DNA of 64,000 nt from Winogradskyella sp. (lineage in GTDB: Bacteria > Bacteroidota > Bacteroidia > Flavobacteriales > Flavobacteriaceae), in the NCBI RefSeq assembly GCF_003712105.1, contig NZ_RHLG01000002.1, positions 62,001 to 126,000 on the forward strand, in the 5' to 3' direction. A model generated the notes under the pieces. The model did no database searches. It was not told the origin of the DNA and saw nothing but the letters and a program-made list of their open reading frames with translations. Of this stretch, positions 1 to 6,472 are shown one piece after another (positions within the stretch are counted from its first letter, which is position 1; each line of letters begins with the position of its first letter). Both the position numbers and the translations under genes were made by a program.

Positions 1-36
1 TAATAATACAGCCGATGATTTAATTAAGTACTCCAT
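1..36 (-). CDS. BlaR1/M56-family sensor, N-terminus only (cut by window edge)
   Basis: The minus strand opens an ATG at 36-34 that reads MEYLIKSSAVLL to the window edge. The start lies 3 nt downstream of the stop codon of the BlaI-type repressor, in the same direction. A hydrophobic first helix beginning MEYLxKSS is what flavobacterial M56 (BlaR1/MecR1-like) membrane metallopeptidases usually show right after blaI. Only 12 codons are visible, so the call rests mostly on the operon position. In this family the M56 protein senses a signal and triggers loss of the repressor. Confidence 0.6.
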   Translation of the reverse strand, partial: MEYLIKSSAVLL

Positions 37-39
37 AAT

Positions 40-399
40 CTATTTTTTCTTTTCGATTAAATCAATGATTTCCTTAAGCTCTTCTACACTAATCTTTTCT
101 TCTCTAGCAAAAAATGAAACTACATTTTTGTAAGAGTTATTAAAGTAATTCTCAATTGCAGTAGTCATAAAGCGTTTTTTATAATCTTCCTTTTGTATTA
201 TAGGATAGTATTGATGCGTTTTGCCATATGCATTATAACTCACATATCCTTTCTCTTCAAGATTCCTTATTATAGTAGATAAGGTATTGTAATGGGGTTT
301 GTCTGACTTAATTTTAGCTAAGACATCTTTTACAAAGGCTTTTTCAAGGTCCCAGAGAATATGCATTATTTCCTCTTCTTTGTTAGTTAATTTTTGCAT
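40..399 (-). CDS. BlaI/MecI/CopY-family transcriptional repressor
   Basis: 119 residues, the normal length for BlaI/MecI. The N-terminal winged helix (about 1-75) starts LTNKEEEIMHILWDLEKAFV and continues with YNTLSTIIRNLEEKGYV, the typical recognition helix and wing of the family. The C-terminal third is helical and charged, as in the dimerisation region. The partner M56 gene begins 3 nt downstream, so the two are surely cotranscribed. Known family members repress their own operon and targets such as beta-lactamases or TonB/peptidase genes; the target here cannot be read from the sequence. A run of TAGTT/AACTA half-sites in the promoter suggests autoregulation. Confidence 0.9.
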   Translation of the reverse strand: MQKLTNKEEEIMHILWDLEKAFVKDVLAKIKSDKPHYNTLSTIIRNLEEKGYVSYNAYGKTHQYYPIIQKEDYKKRFMTTAIENYFNNSYKNVVSFFAREEKISVEELKEIIDLIEKKK

Positions 400-429
400 T
401 GGTACAGATTATGGTTTTATAATTGAATT

Positions 430-472
430 CAAATATAACGGTTTTTTTAGTTATAAAACTATTTTTGTAGTT
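430..472 (-). promoter_or_regulatory. Putative blaI-type promoter with inverted half-sites
   Basis: On the minus strand a TATATTTG box (430-437) matches the Bacteroidota -7 consensus TAnnTTTG, 31 bp before the repressor start codon. Just upstream lie TAGTT (448-452), AACTA (457-461) and TAGTT (468-472), forming two overlapping inverted repeats at the expected -33 region. Such half-sites could be the repressor's operator. This is pattern reading only. Confidence 0.4.
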
Positions 473-563
473 ATTTAACGATATTTTTAGTTTTAATTAC
501 TCTTAAAAGAAGTGTTATATTCGTTCTTTATATCTATTTTGAATTAAACGTATTTAAGGTTAA

Positions 564-1511
564 ATGAATCTATTACTTATTATTGCAGGCTTAATTGTTC
601 TAGTTATTGGTGGTGAGTTTTTGGTAAGAGCATCTGTGGCATTATCTTTTAAAATGAAGATATCCAAACTAGTAATAGGCATGACAGTAGTATCATTTGC
701 TACGTCTGCGCCAGAACTTTTAGTAAGTCTTAAAGCAGCACTCGATGGTGTAAGTGATATCGCTTTAGGAAATGTTATTGGCTCTAACATAGCTAATATT
801 GGTCTTGTACTTGGCATAACTGCAATAATATCACCCTTAACAGTAGACAAGGAATTTTACAAGCTTAATTGGCCAATGCTCATGTTTATGTCCTTTGCAC
901 TATACTTTTTTCTTAAAAATGATAAGTTACTGTCATTTAGTGAAGGCTTAATATTGTTTGCTGTATTAATTATTTTCTTGGTATTACTGATTAGAGATTC
1001 AAGAAAAAAGACAAAATTAGTCTTGGCTGACGAAGTTGATGATGCGTTATCATTAACTTCAAATTTTAAAATAATGGTCTGGCTAATTATAGGAGCAATC
1101 GGTTTGTTTTATGGTTCTGAATGGTTGGTTGATGGGGCTAAAGGGTTAGCAAAATCAATTGGAGTAAGTGATTATGCCATTTCTGTTACAGTAATAGCCA
1201 TAGGTACGAGTGTGCCAGAACTTGCAGCTTCGGTCATTGCTGCTCTTAAAAGAGAGAAGGCATTATCATTGGGTAATCTCATTGGTTCCAACATCTTTAA
1301 TATAGCATCTGTACTTGGTCTCACTGCTATAATTAAACCAATTGAAGTAAACGCTCCAGTAATTTTATCTACTAATATATTCTGGATGATTGGTTTTTCG
1401 GCACTATTAATACCATTAGTTTTTTTAGGTACACGATTTGAAATAGGTAGGAGAAAAGGCCTATTGTTATTTATTGCCTATCTCATATTTATTAGTCTAA
1501 CCTTTGTATAA
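564..1511 (+). CDS. Calcium/sodium antiporter (CaCA family, YrbG-like)
   Basis: 315 residues with about ten hydrophobic segments, an inner-membrane cation exchanger. Both alpha-repeats are visible and are the hallmark of the family: SFATSAPELLVSL followed by GNVIGSNIANIGLVLG in the first half, and IGTSVPELAASV followed by GNLIGSNIFNIASVLGL in the second. The acidic residues in the two PEL motifs bind the cation. A charged linker near residues 145-165 separates the two halves. The gene stands alone, diverging from blaI and converging on glutamine synthetase, with a shared terminator between them. The exact ion cannot be told from sequence. Confidence 0.9.
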   Translation: MNLLLIIAGLIVLVIGGEFLVRASVALSFKMKISKLVIGMTVVSFATSAPELLVSLKAALDGVSDIALGNVIGSNIANIGLVLGITAIISPLTVDKEFYKLNWPMLMFMSFALYFFLKNDKLLSFSEGLILFAVLIIFLVLLIRDSRKKTKLVLADEVDDALSLTSNFKIMVWLIIGAIGLFYGSEWLVDGAKGLAKSIGVSDYAISVTVIAIGTSVPELAASVIAALKREKALSLGNLIGSNIFNIASVLGLTAIIKPIEVNAPVILSTNIFWMIGFSALLIPLVFLGTRFEIGRRKGLLLFIAYLIFISLTFV

Positions 1512-1514
1512 TAA

Positions 1515-1546
1515 AAAAACGACCCACAATGGAGTCGTTTTTATTT
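1515..1546. terminator. Bidirectional intrinsic terminator
   Basis: An AAACGAC...GTCGTTT stem with a short loop is flanked by an A run and a T run, so it can end transcripts from both convergent genes (the antiporter on plus, glutamine synthetase on minus). Confidence 0.75.
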
Positions 1547-1565
1547 TCTATTCGTTTATTGATGT

Positions 1566-2576
1566 TTATACATCTGCAGACTTTACTGTCTGAACAATAA
1601 TTCCTGCAACTTTGTATGGGTCTGCATTAGAAGCAGGTCTTCTGTCTTCTAACCAACCTTTCCATCCTTTTTCTACAGTAATAATAGGGATTCTAATTGA
1701 AGCACCTCTATCAGATACACCATAGCTAAAGTCGTTGATTGACGCTGTTTCGTGTAATCCTGTTAAACGTTGATCGTTAAACTCACCATAAACAGCAATG
1801 TGATCTTTTGCTACTGGACGGAAAGCCTCACATACTTTCTCGTACACATCTTTAGAACCAGCAGTTCTTAATAGTGTATTGGAGAAGTTTGCGTGCATAC
1901 CAGACCCATTCCAGTCACCTTTAATTGGTTTAGGGTGATATTCAATATAGTATCCGTAATCTTCAGTTAATCTATCGAGCATATAACGAGCTACCCAAAT
2001 TTGATCTCCAGCAGCTTTTGCTCCTTTTGCAAAGATTTGAAATTCCCATTGTCCGCTAGCAACCTCCTGGTTGATGCCTTCAAAGTTTAATCCAGCATCG
2101 ATACAAAGATCTGCGTGACGCTCAACTAAATCTCTACCATGAGTGTTTTTTCCTCCTACAGAACAGTAGTACATTCCTTGAGGACCAGGATATCCACCAA
2201 TTGGGAAACCTAAAGGCAATTGAGTTTCAGTATCCATAATAAAGTACTCTTGCTCAAAACCAAACCAGAAGTCGTTATCGTCATCGTCAATTTTTGCTCT
2301 TGCATTAGTTGGGTGTGGTGTTCCGTCAGCATTTAATACTTCAGTCATTACTAAGTATCCATCTCTACGTGCTGGGTCTGGGTAAATTGCAACAGGTTTT
2401 AGTAAACAATCAGAAGAACCACCTTCAGCTTGTTTTGTTGATGACCCATCAAAAGACCAAATTGGACAATCTTCTAATTTTCCGCTAAAATCATCTTCAA
2501 TCTTAGTTTTACTTCTCATGTTTTGAGTTGGGAAGTAACCATCGAGCCATATGTACTCTAGTTTAGACTTGCTCAT
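1566..2576 (-). CDS. Glutamine synthetase, type II (eukaryote-like)
   Basis: 336 residues, the size of GSII rather than the larger GSI or GSIII. It makes glutamine from glutamate, ammonia and ATP in the cytoplasm. Recognisable parts are the beta-grasp start (YIWLDGYFPTQNMRSKTK), WSFDGSST, the metal-binding segment FGFEQEYFIMD, NGSGMHANFSN near the ATP/metal site, and the glutamate flap/ammonium region TGLHETASINDFSYGVSDRG with the arginine-rich RGASIRIP. All active-site segments look intact. GSII is common in Flavobacteriia. The gene is monocistronic; a TATATTTG box lies 32-39 bp before its start. Confidence 0.95.
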   Translation of the reverse strand: MSKSKLEYIWLDGYFPTQNMRSKTKIEDDFSGKLEDCPIWSFDGSSTKQAEGGSSDCLLKPVAIYPDPARRDGYLVMTEVLNADGTPHPTNARAKIDDDDNDFWFGFEQEYFIMDTETQLPLGFPIGGYPGPQGMYYCSVGGKNTHGRDLVERHADLCIDAGLNFEGINQEVASGQWEFQIFAKGAKAAGDQIWVARYMLDRLTEDYGYYIEYHPKPIKGDWNGSGMHANFSNTLLRTAGSKDVYEKVCEAFRPVAKDHIAVYGEFNDQRLTGLHETASINDFSYGVSDRGASIRIPIITVEKGWKGWLEDRRPASNADPYKVAGIIVQTVKSADV

Positions 2577-2607
2577 TATGTGTTATGTATTAGGTTAATA
2601 ATGGAAG

Positions 2608-2615
2608 CAAATATA
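2608..2615 (-). promoter_or_regulatory. -7 box of glutamine synthetase promoter
   Basis: TATATTTG on the minus strand fits TAnnTTTG exactly and is well placed before the ATG at 2576. No clear TTG -33 element is seen 17-20 bp upstream. Confidence 0.45.
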
Positions 2616-3335
2616 AATGAATTACTCTTTTTTAGATTAAAAAATAAGGGCTGATTTTCAGTTTTTTATCAAAAGTTTTTAACTTTTATCGTATTGATAA
2701 AAAAGTATGTTTTTGAGTAAGATATTTATAAAAAAACAATCCTTTTTTGAGAATTTTTAAAGCATTAGTTTTAACAAAAAAATACTAAAACGTTTTCGTT
2801 TAAATATTGAAAATCTGCGTTTTAGACTTATTAACAAATCAGATAAACTGCTATTAATTTTAGATTAAATAATTTTCGGTTTTTAAAAGAAGGACATTTA
2901 GATTTAGTTCAAAAAAATCTAAAAGACTGATAATCAATAATATAAGGTTAGTTTTTATTTTTTTTTTGAGCTAAAAATCCTATTTTTCGATGAAACGGGT
3001 AAATACTCGTTTAAAAACATTTGGGCTAATCTATTAAAATATAAATTTGTATGGTTAGGTTTTGGAAAACTCAGAATTTAACAAAAGCTATTAACAAAAC
3101 ACACTAAATCAATTAAGTAAAATTCTAATCATAATTGAACAATTGAATTTCAATTCTCCCCCGAAATATTCAATGTTCTTTATTACGAATGCAAGTGTTT
3201 TTTTAGTTTAAAAAATGACTATACGTTCTTTTTAGAATGCATATATAACATAACATCGAATTCGCTAATGTGTTTTTGATGTTAACAATTAATCAATTAT
3301 TAATCTATTTAAATTAATCCATTAAATTAAAAATT
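2616..3335. other. Long AT-rich intergenic region upstream of the curli locus
   Basis: About 720 bp without a credible gene on either strand. It is very AT-rich with many A and T runs. It holds one well-formed plus-strand promoter (3021-3049) and, next to the csgA start, a stretch of repeated ATTAAT/ATTAA words (about 3288-3330). The length is typical of the control region of a tightly regulated surface-structure operon. No CsgD-type regulator gene is next to it. Confidence 0.6.
3021..3049 (+). promoter_or_regulatory. Putative promoter of the curli operon
   Basis: TTG at 3021-3023, an 18-bp spacer, then TAAATTTG at 3042-3049: a full match to the Bacteroidota TTG/TAnnTTTG promoter. Transcription would start near 3056, giving an unusually long untranslated leader of about 280 nt before the CsgA-like start. 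Confidence 0.5.
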
Positions 3336-4544
3336 ATGAGGAATTATTTTTTAAGTGCTATAGCACTTCTATTTTGCGGAACTATGGTGTTTGCGCAATC
3401 TAACAACAGTAGAACTGTACAGGAAGGTGAGGGTAACCTTGCACTTGTTGCTCAGTTCGGTGAGTTAAACAGATCTCGTGTTTTCCAAAATGACCAAAAC
3501 AGAGCAACTACTGGTGGTGTAGATAATGAAGCTTATGTAAACCAAACAGGTTTTAGAAATAAGTCTTTAATCAAGTCTGCCGGTGATAGAAACTTAGCTG
3601 ACGTTCTACAAAATGGTCGTAGAAACGATGCTGAAATCGATCAAGGTGTTGGTTGGGCTGAAGATAACACTGCTACTGTAGATCAAGATGGTAGAAGAAA
3701 TACATCTTACCAAAAGCAACGTTATGATAATAACTCAGCAAACGTTATCCAAGATGGTAACGATAACGATGCAGTTCAGGATCAAAGTACTGGAAGCAAT
3801 CAAGCTGTTGGTAACGAAGCTGACGCTGAGCAAATAGGTAATGATAATGTGTCTTACCAATTACAAAGAGGTCCAGGGAATGATGCTGACGTAACTCAAA
3901 TGGGAGATGATAACGATGCATATCAAGACCAAGATGGTTCTGATCATTGGGCTGTATCTGAGCAAACAGGAGATGATAACACATCTACTCAAACTCAAAC
4001 TGGTTTTGCTAACTGGGCATTCACATACCAAACAGGTGATGGTAATACATCTACTCAAACTCAAGGTGGTTTTATTAACGATGCTTATGTATACCAAGAT
4101 GGAGATGATAATACAGCAACTCAAACTCAAGGTGGTGGAGGTTTTAACTATGCTGAAAGTGATCAAGATGGTGATGGTAACACATCTGATCAAATTCAAG
4201 ATGGTGGAGGAAATACTGCTTTAGTTACTCAAGATGGTGATGATAACTATGCTGGACAAGGTCAAGATGGTGGTGGAAACTACGCTACAACTACACAAAG
4301 AGGTAACGGAAACATTGCTGCTGGTCTTCAAATTGGTACAATCAATACATCTGACGTATTACAAAGAGGAGATGATAATGGTTCTTTAATCTTCCAAGGA
4401 GGTTTTGATAACTATTCAAGAATGAGACAAAGAGGTGATGGTAATGGTGCTGCTTCTGCTCAATTAGGATCTTTCAACACTAGTATAATTAACCAATTAG
4501 GTAACGGTAACCTTGCTGCTACTTTACAAGTTGGAGGAATATAA
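3336..4544 (+). CDS. csgA: Curlin-repeat amyloid subunit, CsgA-like
   Basis: 402 residues. A signal peptide (1-20, ending VFAQ) is followed by an array of curlin repeats of the form Q-x-G-x-x-N-x-A-x-x-x-Q, for example QTGDDNTSTQTQTGFANWAFTYQ. Curlin repeats stack as a beta-solenoid and polymerise outside the cell into amyloid fibres used in biofilm. With well over fifteen repeat units it is far longer than the five-repeat enterobacterial CsgA and is very acidic (many QDGDDN and QMGDDN turns). The DNA of the central units is nearly identical in tandem (period about 66 bp near 3966-4146), so copy number could change by recombination. Genes for CsgB-like, CsgE, CsgF and CsgG proteins follow. 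A nested hairpin follows the stop codon. Confidence 0.9.
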   Translation: MRNYFLSAIALLFCGTMVFAQSNNSRTVQEGEGNLALVAQFGELNRSRVFQNDQNRATTGGVDNEAYVNQTGFRNKSLIKSAGDRNLADVLQNGRRNDAEIDQGVGWAEDNTATVDQDGRRNTSYQKQRYDNNSANVIQDGNDNDAVQDQSTGSNQAVGNEADAEQIGNDNVSYQLQRGPGNDADVTQMGDDNDAYQDQDGSDHWAVSEQTGDDNTSTQTQTGFANWAFTYQTGDGNTSTQTQGGFINDAYVYQDGDDNTATQTQGGGGFNYAESDQDGDGNTSDQIQDGGGNTALVTQDGDDNYAGQGQDGGGNYATTTQRGNGNIAAGLQIGTINTSDVLQRGDDNGSLIFQGGFDNYSRMRQRGDGNGAASAQLGSFNTSIINQLGNGNLAATLQVGGI

Positions 4545-4549
4545 TCAAT

Positions 4550-4592
4550 AAAATCAGTCTTATGGACTTCATTAAATTAAGTCCTTGATTTT
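4550..4592 (+). terminator. Nested hairpin after the CsgA-like gene
   Basis: Outer arms AAAATCA (4550-4556) and TGATTTT (4586-4592) enclose inner arms GGACTT (4564-4569) and AAGTCC (4579-4584). It starts 6 nt after the csgA stop. It may stabilise the abundant subunit mRNA or partly end transcription before the rest of the operon. Confidence 0.55.
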
Positions 4593-4605
4593 AAATATAT
4601 TATAG

Positions 4606-4637
4606 AAGAAAGGAGTGAAATATCTCCTTTCTTTTAT
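4606..4637 (+). terminator. Attenuator-like hairpin between CsgA-like and CsgB-like genes
   Basis: A perfect 10-bp stem, AAGAAAGGAG (4606-4615) with CTCCTTTCTT (4624-4633), has an 8-nt loop and is followed by TTATATA. It swallows the apparent GTG start codon at 4615, which argues for the ATG at 4657 as the real start of the next gene. It probably lowers expression of downstream genes relative to the major subunit. Confidence 0.6.
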
Positions 4638-4656
4638 ATATTGTAATACAAATACA

Positions 4657-5196
4657 ATGATCATGAAATATGTTTTGATAACTCTATTGCTTACGTTCTC
4701 TCTTTCGTTTAGTAATGCACAGCAAAAGGTTGAGGCTGATAATAGCCAGACGAATAGAGTTTCGGAAATATTTAATTACACTAAATCAACTTCAAATTAT
4801 TTACTGCTCAATCAAGTTGAAGCCAATCCTTTTCGTCAAAATGGCACGAGAAACCCTTCAACAAATTTAACCACAATAGAGCAAATTGGCAACCAAAATA
4901 TTGCTAACTCAAGTACATCGTCTAATACATCAATGATAGAGTTAGTTCAAGTAGGCAATAATAACACTTTCCAAAGTACCAATACGTTACTCGACGTTAA
5001 TGAACGTATCATCCAAAATGGAAATAATAATTCTATTACCAATTTTTCGTTTGGTAATATAAAAAGCTCATCCCTGAATATTTTACAGAATGGCAATAAC
5101 TTGTCTGTAGAAAAATTTGGGACTAATAGCTTAACAGAAAAGCTATCGTTACGTGTTGTAGGTAATAATCAAACTGTTATTATTCGCAGTTTTTAA
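4657..5196 (+). CDS. Minor curlin-like subunit (CsgB-like)
   Basis: 179 residues from the ATG at 4657 (a second ATG lies at 4663). The segment KYVLITLLLTFSLSFSNAQ is a clear signal peptide, whereas the longer reading from GTG 4615 would put a hairpin over the start codon. The mature part has about four degenerate curlin units, such as IEQIGNQNIANSST, LVQVGNNNTFQSTN, IIQNGNNNSITNF and ILQNGNNLSVEKF. Few and divergent repeats, and the position right after the major subunit, fit a nucleator such as CsgB, but that role is inferred from position. The next gene starts 10 nt after its stop. Confidence 0.75.
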   Translation: MIMKYVLITLLLTFSLSFSNAQQKVEADNSQTNRVSEIFNYTKSTSNYLLLNQVEANPFRQNGTRNPSTNLTTIEQIGNQNIANSSTSSNTSMIELVQVGNNNTFQSTNTLLDVNERIIQNGNNNSITNFSFGNIKSSSLNILQNGNNLSVEKFGTNSLTEKLSLRVVGNNQTVIIRSF

Positions 5197-5206
5197 AAAA
5201 GACGTT

Positions 5207-5956
5207 TTGGTTACAAAATCGAGTTATATCATTCTCTTAATATGTCTCGTAATAAATCCGTTACTTCATAGTCAGACGACCAATACTGAAGTTATTTCAA
5301 AAGTTGAAGTCGAAACTTTGGCAGATGTACTAAACATTAAAGGTACAGTTGCTAGCAGAACTGAACTTATTAAGTCTTTAAGATACCAAATGATGGTATT
5401 TAGAAAAAACCCAAAAACTTCTAATGTTATTAAAGCTGAAAATGAAGGCCGATTTGTATTACAACCAAATCAAAAGAAAACATTAGCAGAGATTAAAATA
5501 AACCAAAATACTAGAGATAAAGTTACCGTTGTTATTTTGGTATATGACTCAGATAATAATTTGGTAGCAAGAGATCGGCAAGTAATACTTAATAATGACG
5601 AACAGAAAGTATCTAAAAAAATAATCGCGCCACCAAAAGAAGATGATTATGCAGGTTTAAGAGGTATAGTTATCGAAAATACCAAAACAAAACCAGGTCG
5701 AGACTTTTATGTCGACTTTTATTCCAACTACAGATTAAAGGGAATAAATGGTAGAGAAGTTGTTAAAATTACTGAGCAATTTAGTTTTGGAAGAAGTACA
5801 ATTATGGAGGTGAGTGTTGGTAGTACTATAGTACATCGATTTTTTGTGCAACCTACCAGAGATTTTATTGAAAAACAATCAGATATAGCTATAATTAATG
5901 TTACAAGATATTTTATTAACTTGGAACGCCAGAAAAACTATATCAAACAATACTAG
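5207..5956 (+). CDS. csgE: Curli assembly protein CsgE with N-terminal CsgH/CsgC-like domain
   Basis: 249 residues, about twice the usual CsgE length. The signal peptide (about 1-22) ends LLHSQ. Residues about 140-245 match CsgE: GRDFYVDFYSNYRL, then VGSTIVHRFFVQPTRDFIEKQ, corresponding to the enterobacterial FYRAFSDKW and IFQTFLFPLKRDFEK segments. CsgE is the periplasmic adaptor that caps CsgG and delivers subunits. Residues about 25-125 (LRYQMMVFRKN, GRFVLQPNQKKTLAEIKI, VTVVILVYDSDNNLVARD) resemble the Ig-like anti-amyloid chaperone CsgH/CsgC, which would make this a fusion. The start is TTG at 5207: no ATG lies in frame before the mature region, and the signal peptide needs this start. Confidence 0.85.
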   Translation: MVTKSSYIILLICLVINPLLHSQTTNTEVISKVEVETLADVLNIKGTVASRTELIKSLRYQMMVFRKNPKTSNVIKAENEGRFVLQPNQKKTLAEIKINQNTRDKVTVVILVYDSDNNLVARDRQVILNNDEQKVSKKIIAPPKEDDYAGLRGIVIENTKTKPGRDFYVDFYSNYRLKGINGREVVKITEQFSFGRSTIMEVSVGSTIVHRFFVQPTRDFIEKQSDIAIINVTRYFINLERQKNYIKQY

Positions 5957-5969
5957 AAATCAATTCAAC

Positions 5970-6389
5970 ATGAAAAAAATATTAATCATATTCGGCTTTA
6001 TTTTTACTGCTGGAGTTATGGAATCTCACTCACAACAGTTGGTTTACAGAGCTACGAATCCATTTTTTGGAGGTGATACGTTTAATTATCAATTTTTATT
6101 GCAAAGTGCTCAAGCCCAAAATTCTTTTACCGGTGATGATACTAACTTAAGAGATGAGAGATCGGATTTAGAACGTTTTACGGAGAATTTAAATAATCAA
6201 CTGCTTAATCAACTCTCAAGGTCATTATTTAACCAACAATTTGGTACCGATGGAGAGTTAAGACCAGGTACATTCGCGTTTGGTTCTTTAGTTCTAGAAA
6301 TTTTTGATTCTACTGAAGGATTGGTTATTGATATCCTTGATACCACAAACGGAGATCAGACTCAAGTTATTATCCCAGGAGGTAACTAG
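5970..6389 (+). CDS. csgF: Curli assembly protein CsgF
   Basis: 139 residues from the ATG at 5970, which gives the signal peptide MKKILIIFGFIFTAGVMESHSQ; upstream in-frame codons overlap csgE and are unlikely to be used. The mature N-terminus (VYRATNPFFGGDTFNYQ followed by LLQSAQAQNSF) closely follows the E. coli CsgF segment FRNPNFGG...LLNSAQAQNSY, which inserts into the CsgG pore. CsgF links CsgB to the secretion channel at the cell surface. The middle (DLERFTENLNNQLLNQLSRSLF) is helical and the C-terminus beta-rich. The start lies 13 nt after the csgE stop, so the genes are cotranscribed. Confidence 0.95.
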   Translation: MKKILIIFGFIFTAGVMESHSQQLVYRATNPFFGGDTFNYQFLLQSAQAQNSFTGDDTNLRDERSDLERFTENLNNQLLNQLSRSLFNQQFGTDGELRPGTFAFGSLVLEIFDSTEGLVIDILDTTNGDQTQVIIPGGN

Positions 6390-6415
6390 TACTAACATTG
6401 CCTTAGATTTATTGT

Positions 6416-6472
6416 ATGAAAAATTTTAAACTACTTATATCATTAGTATTGGTGGTATGTATGTATGTATAG
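6416..6472 (+). other. Out-of-frame lipoprotein signal peptide of CsgG
   Basis: The ATG at 6416 reads MKNFKLLISLVLVVCMYV and then meets TAG at 6470-6472. This is the signal peptide one expects at the start of CsgG, but it is in a different frame from the CsgG body. The frames would join as VVCMYSCGTYF, with a lipobox cysteine, if one GTAT unit of the tract at 6455-6470 were absent. Confidence 0.8.
6455..6470 (+). repeat. Tetranucleotide tract GTAT x4 in the csgG signal region
   Basis: Four perfect GTAT copies sit at the junction between the signal-peptide frame and the CsgG body frame. Three copies (or six) put them in frame; four do not. This is the arrangement of a slipped-strand on/off switch, although four units is short for a known phase-variable tract. 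A sequencing or assembly slip would look the same. Confidence 0.85.

Noticed and set aside
560..850. 96-codon minus-strand frame opposite the antiporter gene
   Set aside because: Shadow of a membrane-protein frame, without homology or promoter; the plus-strand antiporter is unmistakable.
3745..4224. Open frames of 79-112 codons on both strands inside the CsgA-like gene, with repetitive proteins
   Set aside because: They arise because the curlin repeat DNA has few stop codons in other frames. They have no start context and no known domain, and the curlin frame is clear.
4615..4656. GTG start for the CsgB-like gene
   Set aside because: The codon lies inside a perfect hairpin, and the added 14 residues are not part of a signal peptide. 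The ATG at 4657 gives a normal one.
5898..5969. Upstream extension of CsgF
   Set aside because: It overlaps the end of csgE and would place 24 residues before a complete signal peptide starting at 5970.
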